64,000 nt of DNA from Alopecurus myosuroides. Taxonomy: Eukaryota; Streptophyta; Magnoliopsida; Poales; Poaceae. The notes beneath the pieces were generated by a model. The model was not told the DNA's origin. It ran no database searches and worked only from the letters and a program-made list of their open reading frames with translations. Every line of letters starts with the position of its first letter. Position 1 is the first letter of the stretch. Location of the stretch: the NCBI GenBank assembly GCA_028641055.1, contig CM054057.1, positions 398,706,541 to 398,770,540 on the forward strand, given 5' to 3'. Shown piece after piece: positions 44,371 to 54,045 of this stretch. The translations under genes were made by a program, and so were the position numbers.

Positions 44371-45059
44371 CCATCCGTCCAACCACCGGTGGACGAGATA
44401 TATATGCATGTGTACTTGTACGTCGTAGCTGCACCTAGCTACTTTATGTGTTCATTTGTACCATTGAGGGAGTCCCCTCTCGCTAGTTGTGCGCAATGTA
44501 ATTAAGCACAAGGTGCAGCCGTCAATGGAACAATCATGTATGTGCATTCTCCGCCAAGCGAAAGCAGTGCAACATCTAACGGGCCTACCGATATTACCCA
44601 GTGACAAACTTAATTAGGGGATGAAGCTATTTTGGTTCCATGACTTCTGGCACATCTCCACGGAATCATGGCCATGCTAAGCTACCTAGCGTCTCTTGTT
44701 AGAGTGTACTGTACTTCTCTTATTGATACGCTTTAAGGGAAGGACTGCTGCAAGAAATTGCCCCATGATTTTTTTTTTTCGCGGGATGTGCGTAGGGACC
44801 ATCTGGTACAACCCTTTTTAGCCCAAAATCAGTTAATATAGGTTGGACATAATGCCATTTACTTTGTAAAATATTCATTGAATACTGTACTAAATACATT
44901 TGTCAAAACATTTGTGCAACTTATCAAAAGCTCCACCAAATTAGTGCAAGTGTCACCCCTCAATGTGAAAGAGAGGTCATAGGGAAAAGGTAGGTTGTAC
45001 ACAAGTTATCTTTCTGCAGTGTCTACGAGGGATACACAAGATAACTATCACAAAGCATT
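44371..45059 (+). other. Lhcb2 3' UTR and downstream DNA
   Basis: No further gene. AATGTAATTAAG (near 44505) and AATGGAAC (near 44525) are possible polyadenylation signals. Beyond about 44600 the sequence is ordinary AT-rich intergenic DNA. Confidence 0.5.
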
Positions 45060-45960
45060 TGGATTCAATTGTTTGTTCCCCAATATTCACTACAGTAAAA
45101 GAAATTAAGTACAAGCACTCGGCTAAACTATTTGGACCGAAACCCTAAAGCCCAGCCCAAACTTGATTGACACAATTGTTTTGTCCGATCTTTCACGATG
45201 CACCTCGATACAAATCTCCAAATCACGTGAGCAATACACGTAACTTTCAGATGGAGAAATCAACTCATGCGAGAAACTCGACGACGAACGACGAACCTCA
45301 TGCTAGAATAGATGAATCCGACGATCCACTTGATGACGAACAACAAGCTTCACGCCAACGCTCGACAACCCTTGATAGATTCAAGTACCTTCTCCCCAAG
45401 AACGATAACTCTTGACAAATTCAATAACACTCATGCCTATTTTCAAAAATAAGTAGACGAGCCCCGAGACACCGTCATACATGCCGATCCCCGAGGGACG
45501 GTGATAACTTGAACTTGAAGTTCTACATAATTTCCAACTTGTCTAAACCCTAGCGGCTAGGTTTCTTTCTATAGGATGCTCATCAACTAGTCGGTTGGAC
45601 AAACCCAAGGCGAGACTGACTCGAATCCTATACCTATTTGGACTCTGACTCGAAATAGGATAGATATCGTCCTGTGTAGAAGCCTCGGCCAAAACATGTG
45701 CCTCGTAGGCCTTAGACACTACACATCGTTGTTTATTGTCTTAGCGTGCTAACCAGTAGATGCCCGCATCATCCGTCCCTCCTTAGAAAAGTGTTTTCGT
45801 CAACACCGGAAAGTCTTCTCTAGCGCTTGTGGTGTCAGATCTTCAAGTTTTCCACGCTTCTTCAACACCCTTAAGTCTTGCCGGACTGCCGCACCATATC
45901 ATAGCTTAACTTGTTCTCGTCACCTTCCATGTTTGGCACCACCACTCTGAGTAAGACACA
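45060..45960 (-). mobile_element. Probable decayed LTR and pol end of a gypsy element
   Basis: On the minus strand a purine tract (complement of 45772-45785, AAGGAGGGACGGA) is followed by TGATGCGGGCATC. This is the same PPT/LTR arrangement as RLG-A (GGGGA then TGATGAGGACATC). The 170 bp before it (45786-45960) reads as a broken coding tail. The LTR-like part runs down to roughly 45060 but no second LTR or clear end was found. The short + ORF 45167-45415 is not supported. Confidence 0.35.
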
Positions 45961-46309
45961 CAATACGTGAATTCCAATGTATAAATGTACTACATAAATC
46001 ATTCCAAACGCAACAGGACAAATTCCCGTATACCTACCGAGGATCTAAATTAGCCAAAATGCCACCCGATGCAACTTCAAAACCTATGAATCTTTGTTTT
46101 TTTTTCAGTTTCTTTAATCTCTATCCGTGCGTGAAATAACCAAATATTGGTACCAAAAACTGGATGGCGTATACCGCTTGCATCTCGCGTGATGCCAACT
46201 AACTGAAACAAAAATAGACTCGTGCACACCTTTTGTTTCGTAGTAATTGGACCAGAATCGAACTATTGTCATGTACTAGAAGCAAACTGATCCGATTCAT
46301 GTTTTTTTC
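45961..46309. other. Intergenic, nothing recognised
   Basis: AT-rich sequence without an open frame, repeat or motif that I can support. Confidence 0.5.
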
Positions 46310-48590
46310 TTGAAAAACGCTATACTACAGCCGGAGGATGCGTCGTTCCCGTCCTCCTGCCTCTACGGGGGACACGTGTCCCTCCGCGTGAGACAGCGAT
46401 GCGCGAGGGGGACACCACACTACCTTATCTCTCCCGAGTCCCGACTTGTTCTCCTCCACCAATCGGAAGCTGATACTTTTGTTCCCATCGGACACAACAT
46501 GCACCGTCAGATTGGAAGCAAACGGACCGTTCAATTTTCTACGAGACACGCGCGTCTAATTTTTGAGAGGACTAGATGGACCTGCGCATGATACATGCTT
46601 CTGTTACAAACGACCCCGTAATTAATGCGCTGGTTTTGGAAACACTGCGAGCGCTCACGCTACTATTTCCATGAAATAAGGACCCGATTGCATGCTTCCA
46701 CAATACATGCTCCGTAATACCAACTCTCTTTAAACTGCTCCTCAATCTAATTATGTTTAGGAAAGAAATCATGTTTGAAAGGGAACTAGCCACTTTTGAA
46801 AAATATCAAGCATGTAAATTTGTTTCCGTGGGAAGCCCATATTTGGTCAAAATGTGATTAATTTTGCTTCCTTTGCAAAGAATGTTCGCTTCCATTACAA
46901 ATAATTTTTGGTACCGAGCGTGTTGCAGGCAATGAGGTCAAGGGCTATCCACGCAACAAGGAGGCTCCAGTGCACCTCCATTTCCATGGCAACGTCCTCG
47001 GCGATGGCCACAATCCCACGACGTTGGCGACGATCGCGCCACAGCCTCGGCCATTGCAAGGATCAGCATTGCCGCCTCATGGAATAGGCTCATCGATCAA
47101 CATGGATCTCCAGGAAGAGACTACGTCCGGCACTGGACCACCGCTGGAAGAGACGGGCGCGCGTGGCGCCGCATCGGACGCACGTAGAGTAGAGTGCGAT
47201 GATGGCGTCGTGGACACCACAATAGCGTTGGTTGAGGCCAGGCTTCGTGGTGTGGGAGTGCATCACTAAGACGGCCTCCCAGCCGCTAGGATGGCACGGT
47301 TGGGAGGCGTTTGCAAATACCTAGACCTCATCATCACGACGAGCGACAAGGCGTGCTGAGGTACGGTGCCAGGTTGGAGGCGCGGCCACGGCGCGTCGTG
47401 GAGTAGCAGTGGGATTCTTGTTGCGGTCTTGCCGAGAGCGTGTGGAGCATGTCCATGGCGTCGTCTTTGTTTCCTGGCATTGGGAAGTGCTCGTGGGGAG
47501 GATCTATGTGACCGAGCGTGGTTTGCGGGATTTGACCGGATTTGTACTGTGGTTAATGACTGAAAAAGGACAAATCATGGCCATTTGATGGATATGATCT
47601 TGATGGCATCCAAGGGGTCCGAGACTTTCTTTCTCACCGGCCTCAGATTGGTAGTATTTATCGTTTCTCTTTACCCCTTTCTTTCTTATTTCTATCGTTC
47701 GCGCCTTCACAAGGACCTCTGCAATGCCATGCCCATGTCGTTGGCCACGCAAGGAAAACCGGCGGTGTTGCGCATGTGCTGCGATGAGCTGAGAGGAGTT
47801 GCTAAGAGGAGCACTGCAAGCAGGCGGACGGATACTTCGAGCAGACATGGCGGAGTTGTGAAGACTAGGTGCCGGGCGATGCTTCCTATGGTGTCGGGCG
47901 ATGCTACCATAGGGGACGAGCGGTGCTTCCGAAGGTGTCAGATGGTGCTACCACCGTGAGTGCGGGTTCAGCGACCCAACAGCGACGGTGATGCTTCAAG
48001 CGGCATAGGACAGTGCTTCCTACAATGTCGTGTGGTGCTACCACCGTCGAGGGTTGGTTCTGCGAGCAACGGCGATGGCTACAAGAAGCATGAGGTGGAG
48101 CTCCCTACGTTGTCGAGTGGTGCTGCCTACGACGACACACAATGCTACCACCGTCAAGGGCGGTTGCTCCCACTCAACAATGATGGTGCAAACACCACCA
48201 GACATTGCTACGGTGGGAGATTTGAAGCCGCTGCAGATGCTCACGTTTTTGGCAACGAGCGACACCGATTCCCTGTGGAGTCGTCTTCGCGAGCGTGAGG
48301 GGGAAGAGGCACAGTGTTGGCTAGAACTGCGACCCGCGACGGGGCTGCTGTGACAAGCGACGCCGCTACTGCTACAAGGTGCGGCGCCAGCGATCCGGCG
48401 ACCTTCACTTCTCCACGCGGAGGGGAGGCGAGCGGTGCCGAAAAAAGTGGGGAATTTTCTCTCCGTCACTCGTGGTGCGGGGAAGGAGGATGCTCGGTGA
48501 ACAACGGTTCATAGACGTATAGGCGACCTGATCGGACAACTTGTGAGGCGGGGGATCGGGTGAATCGATCCCCCGGAGGACGCTAAGTAT
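46310..48590. other. GC-rich region with degenerate short repeats, possible non-autonomous DNA transposon
   Basis: Positions 47870-48300 contain many loose copies of GGTGCTACCACCGT/GATGCTTC-type words. Overlapping ORFs on both strands have biased composition and no domain. The left edge (GCTATACTACAGCCGGAGG, 46318) and the right edge (complement of CCGGAGGACGCTAAGTATG, 48571-48589) are vaguely similar and inverted, as in some grass Mutator-type elements, but I could not confirm inverted repeats or a 9-bp TSD. It may equally be a decayed genic fragment. Confidence 0.25.
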
Positions 48591-49800
48591 GTTACTTCTT
48601 TCCTCAAGACCAACACGATCTAACCTTTGCTTTTCTTCGCTTTTTGTTGTCCGTCTTGCACGAAAACCATTTCTTTCTTTCCTCGACGCACCAACCATTC
48701 CTTTCTTGCCCGCAGACTTTTTACATTTTTTGTTGCACGCTTACATTGTACTCCCTCCATTCCGGAAAGTAAGACGTCAGAGGCTTTCACGTGCAGATTT
48801 TGCTATGTACAAAAATTTAGCGATTTTCCACTTTTGCCCCTGGTCGGAAAATAGAAACAGGGTTCTCTCCCTCACTCGCACCGCTCTCCTCTCCCTCGCT
48901 TGGCTCCCCTCTCTCACGTCCTCACCGGCACCCTCCTCCCGCTCTCTCTCTGGCGCCCTACTCTCTCTAGATGGCAAACTCTCTCTCTCTCTCTCGTTGG
49001 TGCCCGCTCTCCTCTCTTGCTCTCACTGGCCCCTTGGGACTTTCTTTCTGTGCGGCCGGACAGCATGGTGCTCGATCTATAGGTGTAAGTCAAAAGTTGG
49101 GATTTTTACTGCGCCGGTGCTCGATCTGTGGGGTGAGACACTCGATCTATGGGTGGTGGTGATAGATCTGCCAGCACGTTGGTGCTGGAGTAGTAGGAGG
49201 AGAACTGTGGTGTTGGAGCAATGGGTCGGATGGTGGATGCTACATGCTACCACGGCACCAGAGCTGCCGGACAGGACGCATAGGTCCGTCGGGCACACGA
49301 CGTTGACGTCGTTGGCGCATGCTGTGGCACGGCATCCTCCACGTTCGGAGGCATAATAGGAGTTATGTCTCTCCTTCCTCGCGCTGCCACACGCCGCTCT
49401 CTCTGCTAGTAACTTCTCTCCCTCCTCGCGATTTGCGTCTTCGGAGGCGGCGGTATGCTCGCTCATCGTGCTCATCTCCCTCCTCGCCGAGCGATGCCTC
49501 CACTACCTCGGCAAGGTAATCACTAATCCAGCGCTTGAGCCATTTCGCATCTACCGTTCGATGCCATTATTACATCCCTCTGTTTTCATTGACTATCCGC
49601 TCCTAGCGTGGGTGGTACTCGTGATGATTGCCCATGCACACGTTCAAGAGGAAGAACCAGAAGCCCCTCTTGAGGCCATCCTCAAGGTGCGGGAAGGTAA
49701 ATCCCACCAAAACTTTTATTTCGCCGTCCATTTCCTATACACGGACGGTCGGCGTCATGGTTCCCTTCTCGATAGGTAGACAAATATTCTATTTTGACGG
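48591..49800. other. Intergenic with CT-rich tract and a Stowaway-like terminus
   Basis: Positions 48865-49035 are a homopyrimidine-biased CT tract that creates a spurious 255-codon ORF (48589-49356). TACTCCCTCCATTCCGGAA at 48749 matches a Stowaway MITE end with its TA target, but no partner terminus was found nearby, so it is solo or truncated. A weaker TACATCCCTCTGTTTTCA sits at about 49571. Confidence 0.35.
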
Positions 49801-50440
49801 AACTGTGGTCTGAATGCTTTGTAGCATTTATTGTTAGCATGTTTTTGTGCTCTGTTCATCCTTATTGTTAGCTGAATGAGTGAATGATAGATGAATGATT
49901 GAAACATGAGATCCACTCAAGAATTTTTTTTGCAAACTTTCAATTCACATTTGTTTGCCATAATTGGATGGTTCATGAGGGCTTTGCAATTTTACATTTA
50001 TGAGGCTTGGCAACAGACATGACTCGCAGTACTACACAGCTAGGGGTAACCGAAATCAGTACAATGCATATATTGTATATTGGGGGAATACAATGCCCTA
50101 TATAACCCTTCCTGATCTGTAGTACAATATTTTTTTGACTGCTCTTTGAAACACCTAGAGAGTCTGCAACATCAATAGTCTTGTTCTTTTGGCTGATGCA
50201 TGTTGCGGAAAGATGACTTACCAATTCTAGTGCTCCATCCATTGTGTTAACTGCAAATGCTATCCATAAAATCTGGATAAGAACTATAGATTCAAGCTAA
50301 ACATAGCACATATGTATCCAATCCATTAGAATGATTGTTTTATGCAAAGTCCACACATGGAGTATTTAGTAGGTTTGTCATTTTTGGAGCGAGGAACATA
50401 GGAGTATTTGGTACGTTTGTCATTTTTCGAACTGTGACAT
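49801..50440 (-). other. AT-rich intergenic DNA with an unidentified minus-strand ORF
   Basis: One minus ORF (49973-50242, 89 codons) has balanced composition in its first half (ELVSHLSATCISQ) but no motif I can name. It could be a relic exon. Otherwise nothing is recognised. Confidence 0.2.
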
Positions 50441-50451
50441 AGAGTGTGACA

Positions 50452-50636
50452 GATTACTGAAACGGTCACAACAAGAATTGGAATTTGTGGCACTTGATTC
50501 TTCGGAACAAGTTACCGGGACTTCTACTAAGAATACTAAAAGGCATGTTAAACAGGCTGAGCTAAAGCACTTATCCATTTTTCTAGCAGGAGGGGTTCTT
50601 GAGTCTCTGGAGTCAACACCACCACAAGAAAGGTAA
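50452..50636 (+). pseudogene. Exon-like open frame of unknown gene
   Basis: An ATG-less open stretch of about 60 codons, hydrophilic then amphipathic (SQQELEFVALDSSEQ ... KHLSIFLAGGVLES). It ends CAAGAAAG|GTAAAATG, a good splice donor. A possible acceptor (GTGACAG) lies just before it. A candidate next exon at about 50753 (ATATAG|TGACGAGGAGGAC, giving SDEED in frame) is cut by the SINE. No family recognised. It may be the remnant of a host gene. Confidence 0.35.
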
Positions 50637-50764
50637 AATGTTAAGACTATAGAACTGATGTTTGTTGCTACCTATTTGATGCATTTTGATTGACTTGTCT
50701 AACATTGCCATTAGACTGTAATGTACATTTCTTCTATTAATTTGGTCATATAGTGACGAGGAGG

Positions 50765-51027
50765 ACATGAGCGTAGCTCAACTGGTCGGGGAAGTGGATG
50801 TACGAACCCAACACCCAAGTTCAAGTCCTCACGGGCACGAATTTAGGTTCCTATTTATACTTGAGGACCAGGCCCTCCTGGTACTCATGCACTTTATCCT
50901 GAGGACCAGGCTTGGTTTGTAACCAAGATAAAAATCCTGGTACTCATGCATATATGGCTGTGTGCATCCCTAGTTGGTGCAGAGGCCGGGGAAGTGAAAT
51001 TCTCCCCCCCCCCCCAAAAAAAATTTA
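50765..51027 (+). mobile_element. tRNA-derived SINE (Au-like) with LINE-type 3' tail
   Basis: A box TAGCTCAACTGG at 50774-50785 and B box AGTTCAAGTCC at 50818-50828 form a pol III promoter. The text after it (ACGAATTTAGGTTCC) resembles Au-type plant SINEs. The 3' end has GTGTGCATC...GTGCAGAGGCCGGGG then a C-run and poly(A), close to the tail of the LINE at 35111-35164. It may be a composite of SINE and LINE ends. No clear TSD. Confidence 0.6.
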
Positions 51028-51029
51028 AA

Positions 51030-51379
51030 GGTTAATTGGGACTTTTGCAACAGACCCTTCAGATGAAAGGGTTTGCACCTAAGTGGTGTGAGTGGGTAGC
51101 TCGTTTCGTGCAAGGTGGAAGCGTGGGGATCAAGGTTAACGATGACATAGGTCATTATTTCCAAACTTTAAAGGGTTTGCGTCAGCGGGATCCTTTATCT
51201 CCCATTCTGTTCAATTTGGTAGCTGATATGTTAGCTGTCATAATTGATAGAGATAAAAATGTGGGTCAGGTTGGAGGTTTGGTTCCACACCTTGTTGAAG
51301 GTGGAGTATCCATCCTCCAATACGTTGACGATACTATTTTGTTCTTAGAGCATGATCTAGAGAAGGCTGTCAACATGAA
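51030..51379 (+). pseudogene. LINE reverse-transcriptase fragment
   Basis: An open frame (51036-51404, last codons in the LTR) with WCEWVARFVQGG, the GLRQRDPLSPILFNLVAD motif and QYVDDTILF, the RT active site of plant L1-type LINEs (usually YADD). About 115 codons remain. Interrupted at 51379/51380 by the TAT LTR. The LINE's continuation would lie beyond that element, outside the window. Confidence 0.82.
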
Positions 51380-51853
51380 TGATGGAGGGATGATAACCCG
51401 GTAGGCCAACACCAAGGTGTAACCCGGCCCAATGGACGCTGCGCAAGATCCGGCTAAAGATAAGGAAGCTTCAGGAAGGCCCAAGTTCATGGGCCTAGTA
51501 ACCCGGATTGCGGGTTACGATAAGGAAAGCTAGGGTTTGTATGTAGTGTCCGGATAGGTTTCAGGGTGTGCCTTGGAAGGCGAACCGGGGGTCCAGGTGC
51601 TTTATAAACCGGCCCCTAGGACTAGTTGAGAGAGATCCAAGAGTTCTAACAATATCTCTTGATATCGAGCATCCAGTGTAACACAAGAGTTGAGTTAATA
51701 TATCGAGATCGGAGACTCGGCGACTTGATTGCCGGCTACCAGATCGAGTTCCATCATGTTTTCCTCTGAGCTAAACCCTCTCCCAAACGCCTGTGTCGTC
51801 TTGCCCCAAGATCAGTTACCCCCGGTAACGTCTGCCGTGATTATCCCACGACA
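51380..51853 (+). repeat. TAT-1 5' LTR
   Basis: 474 bp, TGATGGAGGG...CCCACGACA. Many differences from the TAT-2 LTRs in the first ~350 bp, but the last ~130 bp and the following 33 bp are nearly identical to TAT-2. Confidence 0.9.
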
Positions 51854-51871
51854 GTTGGCGCCCACCGTGGG
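51854..51871 (+). other. TAT-1 primer binding site
   Basis: TTGGCGCCCACCGTGGGG directly after the LTR, the characteristic PBS text of TAT/RIRE2-like plant elements. Confidence 0.85.
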
Positions 51872-51886
51872 GCCTGCGTCCAAAGG

Positions 51887-52361
51887 TGATGGAGGGATAA
51901 TAACCCGGTAGGCCAACTCCAAGGCGTAATCCGGCCCAAAAGGACTCTGTGCAGGATTCGGCTAAGGATAAAGAAACTTCCGGAAGGCCCAAGTTTGTAG
52001 GCCTAGTAACCCGGAGTGTGGGTTACGGTAAAGGAAGGTTAGGGTTTGTATGCCGTGTCCGGGTAGGATCAGGGTGAGTCTTGGAGAATAAGCCGGGGGG
52101 TACGGGTGCTTTATAAACCGACCCCTAGATCTAGTTGAGAGATCCAAGAACCCTAGCAACATCGCTTGATATCGAGCATCCCGTGTAACCCGAGAGTTGA
52201 GCTATTATATTAAGATAGGAGACTCGGCGGCTTTGATTGCCGTCTACCAGATCGAGTTGCATCATGTTTTCCTCTGAGCTAAACCCTCTCCCAAACGTCT
52301 GTGTCGTCTTGCCCCAAGATCAGTTACCCCCGGTAACGTCTGCCGTGATTATCCCACGACA
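51887..52361 (+). repeat. TAT-2 5' LTR
   Basis: 475 bp, TGATGGAGGG...CCCACGACA, matching 61416-61890. Confidence 0.95.
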
Positions 52362-52362
52362 G

Positions 52363-52379
52363 TTGGCGCCCACCGTGGG
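52363..52379 (+). other. TAT-2 primer binding site
   Basis: TTGGCGCCCACCGTGGG, as in TAT-1. Confidence 0.85.
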
Positions 52380-52425
52380 GCCTGCGTCCAAAGGTGTTTA
52401 CATCACGGGAGAAGCTCGGAAGAAC

Positions 52426-54045
52426 ATGGAGAATCTTGTTGTCGGCGAGATCTACATCGACCATAAAGGAGAAAAGACGGTGGATGATTCCGGCTGGGGG
52501 CCAGAATCGGATCACCTCGAATCCGGATCCGTCGTGACAATCGGCCGGATCAGCTTCTTAATTGGTATGGTATGTACTTCCGGTTCGATCCCTGACAATT
52601 TTGGATCTGATTCTGTGTCAGGGGAAGCCACTTCTATCCGATCAGATGATGAAGAATCGATTGGAACGACATATCCGGCGGAAGAACCTATCGCGAAGTG
52701 GGAACAGCCGGAGGAGCCGGCATGGACCCCGCGCGACCGGGTCGAAAGAGAGGATGATACCGAGTCTATCCTGGATCTGCTGGAGAACCGGTATGAGGAG
52801 AATAACGGCGAAGAAGAACAGCATGAATTTACACCAAGTATCGTACGCCGAGTTGCGGTCTACACGGCTCCCGCGGCCAATCTCAACCAAGAGAACGCAA
52901 CCGCGGCAGCAGTCGGGGCGTCTCAGGCATTGGCCCAGCAGCAGGGCGTGGCTAACGGAGACCCGGTTCTGGCCCGGGTTGATGGAGAATCGGCATCAGT
53001 GACCAGCCGTGCAGCAGACGAGGAGTTGCACGCAAATACGTTCGGATTCCTGGGAAACCGGACACCAGGGGCGGGTCCTTCGAACCCGCGTCACCCGGCC
53101 TTATTCGATAATAATCTGATCCTAGACCCCACGGTTCTTGCTACGGTTATCACTCCGGAAAACGCAGCGGAACGTGTCAGGGATCTGGATGTGGCTCGTC
53201 GTGCGTTGGAACAGCAAAGAAGGCAAGTAGAGGCAGAAAGGCAAGGGATGGCCACGCGGAAACGTGAGCTGGATGCGCTGGAAACTCGGCTCCGAGAGGA
53301 AACATCTAGAGTACATCAAAGGCATCAAACTAGGTTACCAGCAACGGGCGGTGTTATTAATCCGGCTGCTTTATTTATCACACCTCAGGATCAGCCGATC
53401 CCAGTGGTGAACCAGGGGACCGCACCCCAACCGGCAACAGCAGGGGCACATCCGGCAAATGAGCAGGCCGGGTTACCCCTACCACAGACTAGAGTCACAA
53501 CCGGCAACGATCTACCACCACCGCCACCATCACGATTTCGCACACCAGCAGGTCACTACAATAATGCCATGGACAATGTGTATGCGGCGACACTCGCATT
53601 AAATCAAATCCCCGTGGGAGAGTCACCCCATGCAGAGAAGACCCGGCAAGCAATCGATCTGTTGCACACTGCGGTGGCGCAGCAAGCCAATTATCCGGAT
53701 CATAGAAGTGGGATGCACGGGACGCCATACGTCAGTCAACAACAAGGGAATATCCAAACAAGTTCAGCACGGCGGAGGGAAGAGCAGCAGCAAATGCCGC
53801 CTCCTCCCCGCGTTCAGGCAGCATCAGCAGCACAGGCTGTTGTGGACAGTTCCAGGGCTCGGAGGGCCGCGGCCGGGTCTGCAGCGCATGGACTACCCGC
53901 GGTGCCGCGCCCAGCCGCGCCCCCGCTGTATCACACGTTTCTCGAGCAAGGCCGGCCTCGACCGTTCTTGCGGGACCCAAGTGTCTCTCGGACAATATCA
54001 GAGCTGAACCTTACCCGGAAAAATTCAAAGAGCCAGGAAAAGTAG
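52426..54045 (+). CDS. TAT-2 gag, N-terminal ORF
   Basis: The ATG at 52426 (MENLVVGEIYID) is chosen because the upstream part of the frame lies in LTR and PBS. About 540 codons: an acidic N-terminal part, Gln/Ala-rich middle, a helical coiled-coil-like stretch (AAERVRDLDVARRALEQQ, near 53168-53215) and a Pro/Arg-rich C-terminus. TAT elements carry such an extended N-terminal region before the capsid domain. A frame change near 53990 separates it from the capsid ORF (the other frame continues as EPYPEKFKEPGK), so the full Gag is probably broken unless frameshifting is used. Confidence 0.7.
   Translation: MENLVVGEIYIDHKGEKTVDDSGWGPESDHLESGSVVTIGRISFLIGMVCTSGSIPDNFGSDSVSGEATSIRSDDEESIGTTYPAEEPIAKWEQPEEPAWTPRDRVEREDDTESILDLLENRYEENNGEEEQHEFTPSIVRRVAVYTAPAANLNQENATAAAVGASQALAQQQGVANGDPVLARVDGESASVTSRAADEELHANTFGFLGNRTPGAGPSNPRHPALFDNNLILDPTVLATVITPENAAERVRDLDVARRALEQQRRQVEAERQGMATRKRELDALETRLREETSRVHQRHQTRLPATGGVINPAALFITPQDQPIPVVNQGTAPQPATAGAHPANEQAGLPLPQTRVTTGNDLPPPPPSRFRTPAGHYNNAMDNVYAATLALNQIPVGESPHAEKTRQAIDLLHTAVAQQANYPDHRSGMHGTPYVSQQQGNIQTSSARRREEQQQMPPPPRVQAASAAQAVVDSSRARRAAAGSAAHGLPAVPRPAAPPLYHTFLEQGRPRPFLRDPSVSRTISELNLTRKNSKSQEK

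Noticed and set aside
46318..48590. Mutator element with terminal inverted repeats
   Set aside because: Ends are only loosely similar and no 9-bp duplication was seen, so kept as an unclassified region.
48589..49356. 255-codon ORF on the + strand
   Set aside because: It runs through a Stowaway-like terminus and a CT-rich tract. Leu/Ser-rich low-complexity product, no domain.
52237..52425. LTR-internal start of the TAT-2 gag ORF
   Set aside because: It reads through the LTR end and PBS; the ATG at 52426 is the first one downstream of the PBS.
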